Positions 24,606 to 37,960 are shown, counted from the first letter of the stretch. The stretch is DNA of 64,000 nucleotides from Pyrocephalus nanus (GCA_038380795.1 CM076270.1:20972001-21036000); one strand, 5' to 3'. Notes: generated by a model from the sequence alone, not told the origin. Translations and numbers: made by a program.

Positions 24606-27600
24606 AGAGCATTATTCCTAAAGTTCCGGTTTCAATTGCAAGACACATCAACTCCACACTAACCATGATCCAGTTACTGAATAAAGGACTTTGTGCTCAA
24701 GTACCAAAATTCTATTTCAGGTGATGCCAAAATTTCTATCCTGAAAACCTATGTTCAAATAAATGTAATTTAATCTTGATGGCAGTTACTTCGGGAACAG
24801 ATGTGGATAAGAAGTACTTCTTCCACAGCCTTCCTTAACTGCATATCTTCTTTTGCATGAAGGCCATTCCAAGCTGTACCTGCCTTCTGCTGGGGAATTC
24901 CTAATCCTGTTTAAATGTCCTTTTCCCAGGGCCAGAGTAACACTTCTGGAAGTATCCCAAGCACATATAATTGAGATAGGAAATGCAAGTGCTCACCCTT
25001 CCCTATAAAAATGAATTTAAGAGGAAAAAAGAAATATGGAGGAGTTCACTGAATCAAAGTCACTGGGAAAATCCAGAGAGCACTACACATAATCCACACC
25101 AGTTCACAGCTGCAGTCCCTTGTCTAGCCTGTCTCCCTGATCCCAGTAACCTCCATCTCTTTACTTCATGATATCATCCCTTTCTCCACAACTGTCTACA
25201 GAGTATCCTTCCAGAAGATGTGTAGCTGAATTTAGGCTGGCAGAAGAAGGGATTGATTACAGTTAGTCTGTTAAACCACTGAAGAGTGAGCAGCATCACA
25301 AGTGGCATGGTAGGAGATGAACATTCAGCTTAAAATGAAAAGATTTTCTTCCACTGTGTCTCTGGCACTTCCTTTTACAGCATCAACAACCCTACTCCAC
25401 ACCAAGCACAAGTATAACTTCTCCTGTCTGATACAGAAGCAGCTGGACTGTGTTTCTTGCATGAGCAAGAAAGACCTCTAACCCTTTCTGCCTATTTCCC
25501 TTCTCCTGCTCAAGCAGAGGAAGATGGATTTTAGCATTTTTCTTGCTCCACCCCAGCTCTTTCTTTCTGCTTTCTCTCACTGCACAGGCAGTATCCACCA
25601 TCCAAGTATTTCCACACATGGCTGGAACCTGATTTCACCATCCACTTACCACACCTGTTCTTCCAGGTCAGGCACAGAAAAATGACCAACCTCCTTCCCC
25701 ATGGCAGGCTTCCAGTCAGTGCTGTGTTCAGTCCTAGGAATTACACGTGGGAATAATGCATACCCATGGGCATATATCTTGGCACAGCAGTTTAAAAAGT
25801 CAAAGAAAGCATGTAGAGCCTAAGGTCACTGCTGTTGTAAAGCCAGCTTCAAAGATACCCATCACAAGTCACAGAATAAACAGCAATGAAACTTGTCCTG
25901 CCTAAAGAAAAATGAAAAAACAATGATTAATATGTTGTAATGGACCTTTTCATCCTTATCGCTTCCAGACTGTGGAATGTTATTTCTGGCACAGAGATTC
26001 TTGGTCAAGTATGAAGAGTCATCGATTGGATAAAGTGCTTGATTTAGCCCATTTTTATTCTATTACGGAATGACAGAAAGAGATTTTAGACAGGAATAAA
26101 ATCAATAGAGGGGAAAAGTAGAACTTAGCAAAACAGCTATAGCCTGAAGTGAAAATGATATATTTGTAATGTTGAATTTTAGGCTAAGGATTAATTTTTA
26201 AAAAGGCTAGAAATCTACTGTCAGGCATCAAATAAGTACAAGAAATAATATTTTATTTTTAAAAAGCGCCCTTTATCCTTATCCTCCCTTCCCCAAAAAA
26301 TAAACTGGCATCCTGGTGCAAGCAGCTTCTTTGACTTGAGCTGTTATACAAGAATTCTTCCACGGAAGTGGCAAAGGAGAAGGCAGCATCTCTGCTGCTC
26401 ATGCTGTTCCTGTTCTCATTATGAGACTTGGGTCCCATGAGACCCAGGAGACTGGCAGGTCTGCACTTCACTCCTCCCTTCCCAAACAATGGGACGTGGT
26501 ACATGCCACCCCACAGATGATCCATGGAGAGGAGATTATCTTGACCACAGAGGTGGTACAGAAGAGGGGTGAGGGGTTAGTTTCCCTTTATGTGTGCAAA
26601 ATCACCGTAACACCAGACTTTTGGTAATACATCTGAGGCTGAGAATGCTCTCCAAAGGTTATTAATTGTTATTTATGTGAAATAATATTACAATGTCCAG
26701 GTTGAAATTATACATACCACATACATTCATCAGGCACTTTCAGTGCCTGGAAATGTTCAAAATGTACTTTTTAAGGAAATTAAATTAGGGCAGTGGTAAG
26801 GAAGTGCAACGTTAGCAGTTACAATACTCCAGGACACTTTTCACTATCATTTATTAAACAAAAACTCTCATGAAACGTGTTCTATCCTAAGTGCCACCAA
26901 TCTACACAAAGCTGATGACCTGAACTCTTGTGCACAGCACATTACAGAGGTTTCTTGAGGCAGGATTTAAAGAGGGACATGATTCAGACTTTTCAGATCA
27001 CCTAAAGAAGAACATTCCTTGTGGTATAGACAGCTTGGCAAGAAGCACTCTAACTGGATATTCCTCACACTGAAATACATGGGAGGGGAATATGATTTCA
27101 CCTGGAGCATCAGAAAGCAGTCTGGCTCTTGAGAAAAACGAGAATGATAAAAGTAGCATATTTCAATTTCCAGAAATATCCCAGCCCATGGTGGCTGTGG
27201 TTGGTAGCTATGGCGGCTAAGTTGGCACGCTCCCACTGCCATTTCACAATCCTACTTTGCCTATGCAGCTTCTCCCAGTTAAATGCGGGTAGCAAAAGCA
27301 CACTGTGACCTCTGCAGGTTTTTCTCCCAGCACTCCCTAATGGGGGCTTTCTTCTACTTGTCTTCCCCCTCCCTCACCCAGCCAGCCAGGCCCGTAATGC
27401 TTTGGCACAGAACCAGCAAGGCAAACACTCTGCCAAACGTCAAGATCCTCAGCAAGAGTAAACACAGGCTTATTCTTCCTTCAGTTCTCTGATCAAAACT
27501 TCCACAGGGAGACTGATAAGACAAGGGGACTGTTATTGTTAAATACAGCAAGTACACATGGGGTAGATTAATCTCCACTTTACTCCAGGGTAACTGATAG

Positions 27601-30600
27601 CCTGAGTCAAGTTAGAGAGATAGGGAAATGAGTTTCTTTCTTTGCTTAATATTACATTAAGTTTCTTGTTCACCAGAAAGGGAATGCAGCTCATAGGAGG
27701 AAAAACTACTTATTCATAACTTAAAGAAGGGGAAGTATGACAAGTGGTAAAGTCACAGGAAAGGGTGGAGAACACAAGTATCCCATTATTGAAGAGAGGA
27801 AGGTTTCTCGTGAATGCACAGAAAACTGCTCGAAACTGGAACCACTCTGAAGCAGTGACATATTTGAAGGTCAGGAAGGACTGCTTTTGTCCTTCTAGAC
27901 TGCCCCTTGAAGCACTGAGAACATTTCCTTTTCCTCTATGGTTGCGGCTGTCATCATTGACTGAATTTCCCCATATGCATTGTCCTCTGTCTGAGAGCTC
28001 GCTGGCCAGTCTTGAGCCCTTTAGCCACAGGCTCTTCCCTGGGTGAAAGAGGAGAGCTCAGAGGAGCCCTGGAGCTCCTCATGCTCACAGGAGAGCAGCA
28101 CCCAGGCCGAGCTCTTGGTGTGGCAAAGCCTTTGCCCTGGGATGCCGTGGCTTTGTCTCTTTCTAAAGCATCTGCTAGCCATTTTCTGCCATCTTCCTCC
28201 TCTCTATATTTCTCCTTCCACCCTTTTCCAGCTCCTGTCCTTCAGTTATCACCAGTCTTTCCTCAGAGCACATAAGAGTCTGTATTACGGGCCCTTTTCA
28301 TTGTGCACCAAGGCCAGGGCCAAGGACAAACTTCTTTGTAAAATGGAGATCCAGGGGAGGGGGAGGAGAGGGTAAGTCAAGCACTTATTGAAGTCAATGA
28401 GCAGGATCAAACCTCTAATCTGGGTAAACAAAATACAGAAAACGACATTGATTGCAGATTGACTTTAACAATGAATAATTGTGCCTTAATGGGCACATAA
28501 ATGTGATAAAAATCAAAGCAATATATTCAAAACAAAATAAAAGAAAAAAACACAAAGGGATATTTTACAACTAGGCTCCATTACCATCTATCGTAACGAG
28601 ATTAAGTAGTAATTGCTGTGTCAAGAAAAAATATAGTGGGCTCAGTGAATGAAAGATTGTGATAGGATCCCATTGTATTACAGGCTCAGGTCTAGCTGGA
28701 AAGCAGTGATGGGATTTTTCCAGCAATACACAACCAATTCTTTTTATTTTTGGGGTTTTTTTTTAGTATCAAAGGCCTTTCCCTGGAAATGCAATAAAAG
28801 CATTCCTCCTCAACCATACCTGTAAGCCCTGCTGAAGTGAGCAGCAGGTTTTTCATTCTTTCACTTTAATATAAAAGTATCTTGAAATCAGTACTGTTTT
28901 CAAGCAAGCTTTTCTGGTCTGTTTTCTTACTGAGGGTGCAAGACTTGGTTTGTTGTGGGGTTTTTGGTATTGCACTTGATCATCCAAAGTGCAAACTTCA
29001 GTACCATCCAACAATAATGAATCATGGATAAATACAGTACTTTGCTAAAGTTACTTGAACTTGCATTGTCCTGAATGTAACACATTTGTGTAGGCTCATA
29101 GGCTTCCTAGAGTCTTCAAGAACTAGACACCAATATCACACTAGAATTGAACAAAAATTAATCAATTACACTTTTGAGGTATCTTTGAAACTTTTTGCCT
29201 TAATATTTATTTGGACCTCCACACAGAATATGAGGTAAACAAAGGACAACAGTTTAGTTGACGCATTTTCTATAGAAAGAGAATGCTGGATTTCTTTGGC
29301 ATAACATTAAACCAAAATAAAAACAAGTCCAGAAATAAGTAGCAGGCAGAAGAAACTTTTTCTCCTTGATCTCTTGGTTACTGAAATCCTTTAGGCAGGT
29401 AAGAAAATAAATTTGAACTTTCAAAGAAACATCCATGTAGAATAATCTATACCACAGAAGTCTCGGCGCTAATACTAATGAGCTGAGACATTACTCACAT
29501 CAGTAAAGTAAATGTAATTTGACTGTAATGGAATGATCTCTCTGGAAGATGGTGATAGACACCAGTTGCAAAGCTCACTTTAAGACATAAGCTATCAGCC
29601 CATTTGTTTGAATCCTGCATGCTGATACAGTGCCAGTGCACTGTAAATGGAACATGTTTCTACAGGTAGTTGGCTTTGGGCTGCAGAAGAGTTTGTAACA
29701 GAAAGGCCTGAGGAAAACACAGAGAGTTGAGCTGGTGCAAAAGATGAAAATGGAATTTAGGTTTGGTTTTCCTTATGTAAGGGACCAAGAGACAAGTGAG
29801 CCTCAGTGACAAAATAAAACAGAAAAGGAGCAGAGCCTGTTTCTTTTGTGCTATTAACTCAGCTGGCACTGATGAACTCACTCTCTCCCATTTTCCTGCT
29901 GGCTGCTTCTAAACAACTGTACTTGACAAATTACGTCACCAAGCCCAATCTCATGCCTCGTGCATGAAGCTCCATTATTTGATCCAGCACAGCTGCTGCA
30001 GGTTCTGTTCCCATCTGCTGCTTGCTGAGGTCTGTAAGACAACAGCCTCTCTGCTGGCACAAGCAGCAGTGTCTGCCAAGAGCCACCACACTGCATGGTG
30101 GTGAAACCCAGCACTTCTGGGCTATGAAAGGCTGTATGACAGAACACCAGCCTCCTAATTTCTCCCTTCCTTATCCTGTCACCATGTGTGGTTGTGGGAC
30201 CCACCTGTGGGATATCACCCCTGGGAAAAATAAGCGTAAGTGTCCTCTGGGAGAATCTGCCTCACTGTACCCACGTCCCTTTCAGGAGATGCTGCATTGG
30301 CCATCCTCACTCATACCTTTAAAAAGCAAGAGTTACAGACTGCTCAAGTCACTCCTCACAGACTGTGCAGGAACAGCAACAGGCAAGCTAAACACTCAGA
30401 TTATAACAGTGTCCTCAGAGCAATTTAAAACACCACAAATTAAAACACCTTTTTGCTTATTTGTTTTAAGTTATCAAAGTACCACAGACAGACTAAAGAG
30501 CCAATACACCTCCAGTCAGTAGTGGGGCACTAAGTGGGTGAAACACAGCTGACACAGCTGACCCAAGAACTGCAAAACTGAAAATAAAAACCAAACAAAA

Positions 30601-31792
30601 AGTCCCTGAGGCATCGGGGTCATGTCAACAACTATAACAAAATAATACACATTTTGGTTATCCTAAATATTCACAGTTGTCCAAATACTTTTCCATAAGA
30701 CATTTACATGTCTTTCTATTTTTATACGCTGGTAATTGAAGTTTATGATTTACATATTACAGTGCAGTAGAATCCAATTATAGCAAATCTACAGAGAGAC
30801 TGCATTTATTTCGGGAGGAAGATACTGAGGAACCATGTCAACACGTAGCAACATAATGACTAGCTCACTTTCTGGCTTTCATGCAAAACATTGTAATGAT
30901 TAGGTTTCAGACACTGAATGAGGATACTTAAGGATGAGCTATAAAACCATTCCACATCTGTGCTTTTTTTATTAGCAGAACCAATTCTGGGAAGAACAGG
31001 AAAGCAAATACTGCTCCTGCTGCTAGTTCTGGATAACTCCTTTATGTCACTAACCTCTTCACCAAACACTACCACTTGTAATCCTTTCTCCATCTCCTCC
31101 TTTCTCCATTAAGTATAAATTTCTTGTCATTTCCCCCATCAGCGCTAAAGCATAATTATAACTAATGTTAATTGCATAGGTTTTAAATTCCCTATAAACT
31201 CAGTTATGGAGATAGTTTGTCTATGGTAGATTGACAGATGAAAAATAAAAAGAGAACAAATTAAAAAAAAAATGGAGAGTTCATACACATTATGAAACAG
31301 GCCAGGCTGGAAGAGTAAAATATATATTTTTTTACAGATAACCACTCAGGTTATTGCTAAAATGATCACAAGTGACAAGGATCTCAATCTGACTGGAGCT
31401 GTTCAAGTGAAACTGCTGCTCAAGACACGGCTATTGCTAGTGCTCATCAAATCCCAGACTCCAAAGTTCTGTTCCTCACTGGATCAGCAACTGCAAGTCA
31501 CTCTGCATGCATAATTTTATGCAGGTAAATTCAATGCAACTATTAAGCCTGCTCTGAATTAAGATATGCTTAGCTGATTTTCTGATAGACTTCTCATGAA
31601 CTGAAATTGCCAAAACTGCTGAGGAAACACAGGGATCCAACACCCCTATTCATTTTGAAAACTTCAGGCTAATGACCCGAATATATTTCAAATCCTTCCT
31701 TCCCTGTGAATCTGCTGCCTTCAGGAAAATATTTTCGTGTGCTACTGTTATATTTTTTATATTTCTCTCATCTCTCCTCCACAAAATTATAT
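24606..31792. other. Non-coding block, no gene seen
   Basis: AT-leaning DNA with GC-richer islands near 28.0-28.15 kb. A stretch at 28430-28690 (ATAATTGTGCC, ATTAAGTAGTAATTGC) has the look of conserved non-coding DNA. The longest frame, 166 codons at 30022-30522, carries no recognisable domain and overlaps a 108-codon minus-strand frame. A scrap of palindromic repeat text (TTGAAGTCAATGAGCAGGAT) lies at about 28388-28407. Confidence 0.5.
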
Positions 31793-31815
31793 AAAAAAAA
31801 AAAAAAAAAAAAAAA
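31793..31815. repeat. Poly-A homopolymer, 23 bases
   Basis: Uninterrupted A23 preceded by AT-rich DNA. No polyadenylation signal or retrocopy is seen upstream. Confidence 0.95.
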
Positions 31816-32760
31816 GGCTGACATGATTGTTCTTGAGTCATTCTTCAGTCACTGAAAAACGAGCTTGTGCTTGATTAATTAATAACACCAGTACAGGGTA
31901 ATCAGGGAAGTATGCTACTCCCCCTCCCCTCCTGGAAAACTGCAGCTCAGCGCCGGCTGGCTGCAAAGCCAGCTTGAACAACGACACTTTGAAGTCGATA
32001 ACTCTCTGTGCTCTATTCCAGAGTAGCAAAATTAATCACGTTACTCCTAAAAGCTCTGTTGTATCTTTAAAGTCTCAGAAAACATACAGTATTATGAGAA
32101 AAACCAAGCGCTGTTTCTCTTGTCTCTGCAAGTAGCTTCCCTTTCAGTGCCTCGACGAAATGAAGGTCCTGTCACAAAGAAGGGAAGGGAGCATCTGTGG
32201 CAGGGTTTGCCAGCATCGTGTACAGCTGTGTGCACTCCATACTTTTCCCACTAAAACTGTGCATAACTGAAAATGCTGCAAATAACAATAAAGCTTGCAT
32301 TCAAGGAGACTGTAATGTCTTTGTAGGCAGATATATTTTTCTCCCCGAGACTGATGAGAAATGACTATAAAATACAAACCTACTTCATTTCTATTACAAA
32401 AAAAAAAAATCAAAACCAGTGCTGCCAGCTAACCATTAACTGAAAAATAATGAGTGCTAATGAAATAGCGAGAGTCCAGATCTTTCAGTGCTCAGACAGG
32501 TCTCTTAAGGGAGCTGAAAATGAATTAGCCTGAGTTTGACAGCAGAAAAAAAGGCACCCAAGACACTGGAAGGTGGGGATGAGCTGTCAGACAAGGAGTA
32601 AAGAACAGATTGACAGACAGCCTTATATGAAAAAGAGTAATTTAGGGGTTAGAGAATAACTCAGAAAAATGTTATAATAGTTAGAAATCATTACAGAAAA
32701 GTAGTGCTAAGCAGACTCTTATTCCAGCATTAGGACTATTCAATGGCCCTGTATCATCAT

Positions 32761-32822
32761 GAAGAGGGTCAGAACAGACAATTGTAATGGTCCCCTCTGG
32801 CTTCAAAATCTATGACTTTATT
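32761..32822 (+). mobile_element. Old CR1-type LINE 3' tail (diverged)
   Basis: The text GAGGGTCAGAACAGACAATT, then GTAATGGTCCCCTCTGGCTT, then CAAAATCTATGACTTTAT follows the older CR1 tail pattern found in sauropsids, 'aggtcagactagatgatcataatggtcccttctggccttaaaatctatga', in order and spacing. Only about 60 bases are recognisable, as is usual for 5'-truncated CR1 copies. It lies on the plus strand, ahead of a second CR1 tail. The subfamily is not assigned. Confidence 0.65.
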
Positions 32823-33067
32823 AAACCATCCCGACTATATGCTGCTGCAATTCTGTGTTCCCATGAAGCTCGGAAAGAACTCTTCCTTTTCTGTGTTCCA
32901 TAAAGCTCATCCTACAGAGCTGTTTATTCCCTACTCCACCCCTTTGCTAGTACACAGGTAACATGATGGTCCCGACAGCTGGGCTTGAAAAGGTCCAGCA
33001 AAGAGTCTGGAAGCTGATGCTATGACATGTGGGCTGTAAGCACCTAACCTCAGGACCCTCTGATGTT

Positions 33068-33142
33068 AGTCCCGCTTTGGGCAGGGGGCTGGATGAGATG
33101 AGATGAGCTCCAGAGGTCCCTTCCACCTGCATTTTTCTAAAT
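33068..33142 (+). mobile_element. CR1 LINE 3'-end fragment
   Basis: It reads CCCGCTTTGGGCAGGGGGCT, then GGATGAGATGAGATGAGCTC, then CAGAGGTCCCTTCCACCTGC. This matches the avian CR1 3' untranslated pattern 'gctttgggcagggggttggactagatgatctccagaggtcccttccaac' almost base for base, apart from a GATGA duplication at about 33092-33106. The terminal ATTCTATGA-type octamers are decayed. The sequence upstream to about 32990 may belong to the same copy but is too diverged to claim. CR1 is the dominant bird LINE and is usually present as short 5'-truncated copies. This is the best clue to the host. Confidence 0.85.
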
Positions 33143-33467
33143 ATCTCAACAAACACCTCAATACAACAGCAGGTAAATGTAGTAAATAATTTACTTATTT
33201 CACCTGAAAGTGATATCACACTCTGCATTTATTCAAAACTGACCCAACCCAAACAGTAAAGAACCTACAGCTGGATAAAGCCTGGTAAAGACCTGAAGGC
33301 AGACAGAGCAGCATGCCAGTCCTATAGAAGGTGCCCCTTCCACTATCCACATTTGGAACAGATCTAAGGAATCAATCATCTACAAAATGTATCTGTAAGG
33401 CCTTTGTTTTTTTAAAAACAAACATGGTCAGGAGATGTAGCACCACTGTCACCTGTAGTTTAACAGC

Positions 33468-33525
33468 AGGCGAGTAGTTAGAATACTTGCTGGACTCAAA
33501 CATTAAGCCCAGATCTCATTTCTCC
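33468..33525 (+). repeat. tRNA-derived SINE head, MIR-like (tentative)
   Basis: GCGAGTAGTTAGAATACTTG then CTGGACTCAA resembles the B-box part of a tRNA-derived SINE head such as 'tagtggttagagcacttgcctggactca', followed by CCCAGATCTCATTTCTCC. The copy is degenerate and short. It could instead be chance similarity. Confidence 0.35.
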
Positions 33526-34056
33526 TAGGAAAGCAGTGACTGCTGATTGATTCCCTGACTGACAGGCTGAGAAAGCTTTGTTCCCATCCCAGAGACTTTG
33601 GCACTGTGCAGAAGGAGATGGTGCTGTTCCTGGTGTCAGAGGACACGCAGGATGGGGCAGGGTCCTGCTACCAGGGCCCTCAAGCACTTGGGGCAGAATC
33701 ACGTGTTTTGGTGCTTGGACCTGATCAGTTGGTGCAAACAGGAGCTGGGGCCAGGGCACATGCAAAACCAACCCTGGTTGTTTGGATGCACAGAAGGACG
33801 TTAACAAATCTATCTCACAGAAGTCTGTTCTGTCTAAGATACCTGTCTCTGGCCAGGGCAGCAAGAGTCCAAAAACCAGAAATGTATGAATCTGAGTCTA
33901 TGTCATATTAAAACACCAGGCAGCACCAGGTATTCTGAGTAGAGGAGGCTGTTTTGGGTGCAGGTTCATGGAAGAAGGCAAACACATTCAAATTAACAGA
34001 TCCTCACCAGCACAGAGTAGCCATTTGAGAGCAGACTGAGGCCCTGGAAGGATCAG

Positions 34057-34084
34057 ACCTTCCAAGAAACACCTTCCAAGAAAA
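34057..34084. repeat. 14-base tandem duplication
   Basis: Two copies of ACCTTCCAAGAAAM, differing at the last base. Local duplication without other signal. Confidence 0.8.
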
Positions 34085-35230
34085 ATAAATGGAGTATCAA
34101 ACAATGTGGTACATGCAAATTTCTTGGATAAGACCAAAGACTAAGAAAAGCACTGCACTAAGAAAGGCAGGTCCTTCAGCTTAACCTCTTGTTATACTTT
34201 TAATTACAGAAGAAGTTTACAGTGATGTCTTTGGCTAATAATATATATCTCTCTCCCTAACAGGGCTCATTCACTGATTGTTTAGCGCCTACAAAGCACT
34301 GCATTTCAGTGATGTGTACAGTATGTACTCATAAAATGCCTTACAGTCAGCTTGATTAAGAAAAGATGCAGCTACACAGGGCTACTCCTTGTTTATGATA
34401 CATGTCTCAGTTCAAGCCTATCTGCATCGGAGTTCCTTGGGAACAGCTGGGATCATTAACCAAAGCTCATAAACCCTCCTGCAGCATACAGAGAGGAAAA
34501 AAGAAAACTGAGTAGCTGTAACCTTCTTTCAGAATTACTGCCCCACATTATGGCTATTTCAGTGACTCCTCTACCCACAGCAGTTTCATGCTTGTTAGAA
34601 AGGTCACACCAATAAGCTGAGCACCTTTTATTCAGATTCATAGGTCAAGACGTCTCAGCTAATTGAGAGCTCGCCTAGATAATCTGCTCGAGTACTTCAT
34701 TATGATTTTGTATAAAGCTATCAGATGAAGAAGATTATTGCATTAAAAAACCCTGAAATAAACCCCTAAGTATTCTGTTTAAGCACTTAGAAGCAGGCAT
34801 GGGATTGTTATTTCCAATATTTCTTGGAATTAGCTGATACTGCCATATCCTCTACTTAGAAGGTTCCAGCCAAGAGCTAGTGGGTATCCTATCTTGGCAT
34901 ACACAGTGTTTCCAAGGTCCAAATGCACAAGTGGAGAGAGTTCTTATTCCTGCCATGTGTTCCAATAAACCAGCAGTGTGATTTCAGTCTTTGGTCCCTT
35001 CTCAACACAAAAACCCCAAGGACTTTTACAGAAGAAAAAGAGCAGAAGACTGGACACACAACTTGTCCTGTCCACACTGTATTTGCAGAAGGACAGTGAA
35101 AGCATTACAGTGATTACATGTGGTGCTGCGAGAACCAGCAGGTTTTCCAGAAACCATTGCTTGCTAGTTCTTGCTACAAGGCTTGCAATAATTTCTAGAG
35201 CTGACATTGCTGGGTTTTATGGTGTGGGGG

Positions 35231-35280
35231 AAAAAAAGAAAAAAAAAAAAAGAAAAAAAAAAAAAAAGAAAAAAAAAAAA
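35231..35280. repeat. A-rich purine tract, (A)n interrupted by single G
   Basis: Fifty bases consist of A with three isolated G, flanked on the left by a G5 and on the right by GCAGGGAAAAAA. It is pure purine on this strand. The 179-codon frame 34978-35517 crosses it as a lysine/arginine run and is an artefact. Confidence 0.95.
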
Positions 35281-36130
35281 GCAGGGAAAAAATGGAAGGT
35301 AAGATGGAAAAGGCTTAGTCTATCTCTGGCTTGCAGAAATGGTAGAAATTTCTATGATATCTTGCCTTTTCAATCCCTGAAATTAAGGCCTGTCATCTTA
35401 CCTGGCAAACAAAAAAACACCATTACTTTTAAGAGCATAGATGTGAACGGAGCATCTGAGGGAAAGCAACATCTCTGTGAGTCCAAAGTTCCTCTGAAGA
35501 AAGGATCTGCAATATGAGCCAACTCACACAGATAAAATGGACTGGCTCAGCCCTGAAGTGCTCTCTGCAGGGAATTTCTGCACAGAGGGTACAGAACATG
35601 TATCTCAGAGTGATTACATCCTCCCTGCTCCCCTCTTTTTGGAGCACAGCCATGCCTTGCCCTTTCCAAGGGAGTTTGCAGGATGCCAGTACACACTTAG
35701 AACAGCATTTCAGCCGGAATAGGATGTATGGTAGATTCAAAATTTACTGCCAAAAGAAGGAAAAAAACTAAAAAACCAGGACTATTCAAAGTTATTAACT
35801 GTGCCTCATGAGTACAATTACTAATTAATCGCTGGGGGAGAGCAGAGTGAAAAAAAAAAAGTCAGCGTTTATCAGTCTGCAACTTGTGGGTAGTTTCCAC
35901 CCTCACAATTAGAGTGGCTATGCCACTACCTGCTCTGGCATTGGATCAGCTGATCCATAGTTTGAGGTTAAAAAATGTTAGCACCTGTACTGGCATAAGC
36001 AGCTTTCCTGCCCATCCTTTAGCAGCCATTCCCAACCCTGCACCATTCCCTCAGCTGCCATAGCACCACAAGTTTTGGAGCCCTTTGATGTTATTTTTAA
36101 TCCAGATCATTCCCTAATCAGATTTATTTG

Positions 36131-36160
36131 CAGCCCTGCAAATAATTGTATGAGCACAAC
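36131..36160. repeat. Ancient palindromic repeat scrap (weak)
   Basis: CAGCCCTGCAAATAATTGTA then TGAGCAC resembles the remembered 'gatcctgcaaagacttatgcacgtgc' text of an old sauropsid repeat. The match is short and imperfect. Confidence 0.25.
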
Positions 36161-36789
36161 CAAGGGGGAAAAATAAGACAGTGACTAAATTGTTACTCGT
36201 GGGAGGAAAACAAACAAACCAAACAAAAGGTTACTATGGAACAACCCTAGATTTATATGAGGGGATTTCTGCCCAAAGTTTTTATTAAATGCTTATGTTG
36301 GCAGTTTTGGATTGATACTAAAGAAGCTGCTTTTTAACAATTGCAGGTCATTAAATTTTTAATGATTGCTGGGAAACACATCCAGCATATCCAGTATCTC
36401 CATAGCAAAAGTATCTTGAAGTTAAGGAATACTTCTCAGAGACTTATTTTCCCCTTCAAAAAGACATTTGTTTTAATAGTAAGATTAAAAATTACAAATA
36501 GTGCAGCAGAAATCTTCAGTGCAGGAAAGAACCAATGCAAAATCTCAGCTAAAGTCTGCAAATTGCAGTCACACGCATCGGAGCCAAGTCCCATTTTGCT
36601 TTTACACCAGAGCCCTATTGACTAAAGCAGACTTTTTCCTGTGAGAAAAGGGGATTCCAGATCTTTGTTTAGAATATCTATAATTGAGTTAGTAGCAAAT
36701 TATATGTAATTACAGTTTTATTGTCTTTGGATGTATCTATCTTTACATTTGTCCCTGGTGGACTCTTAGAGATTCCAATTTTCATCAAC

Positions 36790-36839
36790 CTCAGGCCCTT
36801 TCAGTGCTCCCACTGACTCCAATGAAGGCAGGACTGGAT
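36790..36839. repeat. Ancient palindromic repeat fragment (tentative)
   Basis: TCAGGCCCTTTCAGTGCTCC then CACTGACTCCAATGAAGGCA then GGACTGGA resembles 'caggccc..gctcccattgacttcaatgggagcaggatcagg', a palindromic motif common in old sauropsid repeats. The centre CACTGACTCCAATGA is the clearest part. Confidence 0.4.
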
Positions 36840-37708
36840 TAATGTACAATTAGAGCTAACAATGGGATGGGTTCATCCTAGAAGTGGGACCTGAATGTTT
36901 GTTCCTTGGCCAAACTCAGCAGGGAGAACCCAACATGCACGTGGACAGAAAGCTCTTTTCTTGGGGATACCGGGTGTTGCAAATAATAAAAGCTCAGGCA
37001 AACAACACAGAAGAAATGCTGACCTTCAGGTGAAGGTATTATGAAATTAGAGGGCATCACATGTGGACAGAATTAGGTTTTTACAGTACCACAACACTAA
37101 AATCATAGCATGATTTTAGCTTTAAAGAGTTACCTATAAAAAGTAGACATATATACACACACACACATGTATACATGTATGTATGCTAAAGGCTTGAAAT
37201 TCAGAGAAAACCCTTTTCATAAAATATTAATGTTTAATCCTGTGATTATTTCCAGTAAATAAAAATATCTGAAAAAATGCCACCACCTGAAACAAATTCT
37301 GAAACATCATAAAGAAAAATGCATTTACGGTGCTTAATGTTTTACTTTACTATAAAAAGAGGGGAAATGTTGATGAAGCAAGCTCTGATCCATGGATAGA
37401 AATACAATATTGCTGAAATAGTTTTTGTTTCTCTGTCAAAAGTACTTGTGGCTCTGTGCTAATTCCTGCTTTATCTGTTAAATGAACAAAAGCATGAGTA
37501 TTGTTAGAATTTATTTCTAACTAAAGATGAGTTCCTAGAGATGCAGGATGTACAGCTAACCACATTGCAGAAAAGAATTCAAATCATTTTAGTTTTATTG
37601 CCTTTCTTCCCCTCCTAAGTTAGCTTAGACTGCCAAAACATTTTCCAGGACAACAGTGGAACCCAAGGTGATATTTAGTTAGATCTAACTTGTCAGAGCT
37701 GACATCTG

Positions 37709-37733
37709 CTTCCACTGACTTCAGTGAAAGTAC
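37709..37733. repeat. Ancient palindromic repeat scrap (weak)
   Basis: CTTCCACTGACTTCAGTGAA then AGTAC is a near-palindrome of the type 'tcccattgacttcaatggga'. The inner arms CACTGA and TCAGTG are perfect. Confidence 0.35.
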
Positions 37734-37935
37734 TAACTAATGTGCAACTTAACCATAACATACAGAGCAAGGTGCTTGCATTGCACAAGCTCTGGAACAA
37801 TATTTAGGGACAGTGAGGTTAATTTACAGCTTTTTTGAAAGTTTTTCTTATCAAGTGCCAGAGAACCCAAACTCATCTCCCTCTGGGGCTTTACTGGGGA
37901 ACCAGAAGCTTGAAAGCCTCAGTACCCACAGATTT

Positions 37936-37960
37936 CACTGCCTTAAAGATCTGGGCCCAG
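37936..37960. repeat. Ancient repeat scrap (weak)
   Basis: CACTGCCTTAAAGATCTGGG then CCCAG resembles 'aaatacctttgaggatctgggccc' of a second old palindromic repeat type. It is short, so chance cannot be excluded. Confidence 0.3.

Larger units (their letters stand above)
31816..35220. other. Non-coding block holding CR1 and SINE relics
   Basis: Apart from the CR1 tails and the SINE-like relic listed separately, this is ordinary non-coding DNA. The overlapping frames at 33496-33864 (minus) and 33606-33911 (plus) fall in a GC-richer, CpG-poor stretch and match no family. A 14-base tandem duplication (ACCTTCCAAGAAAC then ACCTTCCAAGAAAA) sits at 34057-34084. Confidence 0.5.

Noticed and set aside
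30022..30522. 166-codon plus-strand open frame
   Set aside because: No domain or signature recognised, overlapping minus-strand frame, no clear splice or promoter context.
34978..35517. 179-codon plus-strand open frame with a long Lys/Arg run
   Set aside because: It is held open by the A-rich purine tract, the flanking parts match nothing, and an 87-codon minus-strand frame overlaps it.
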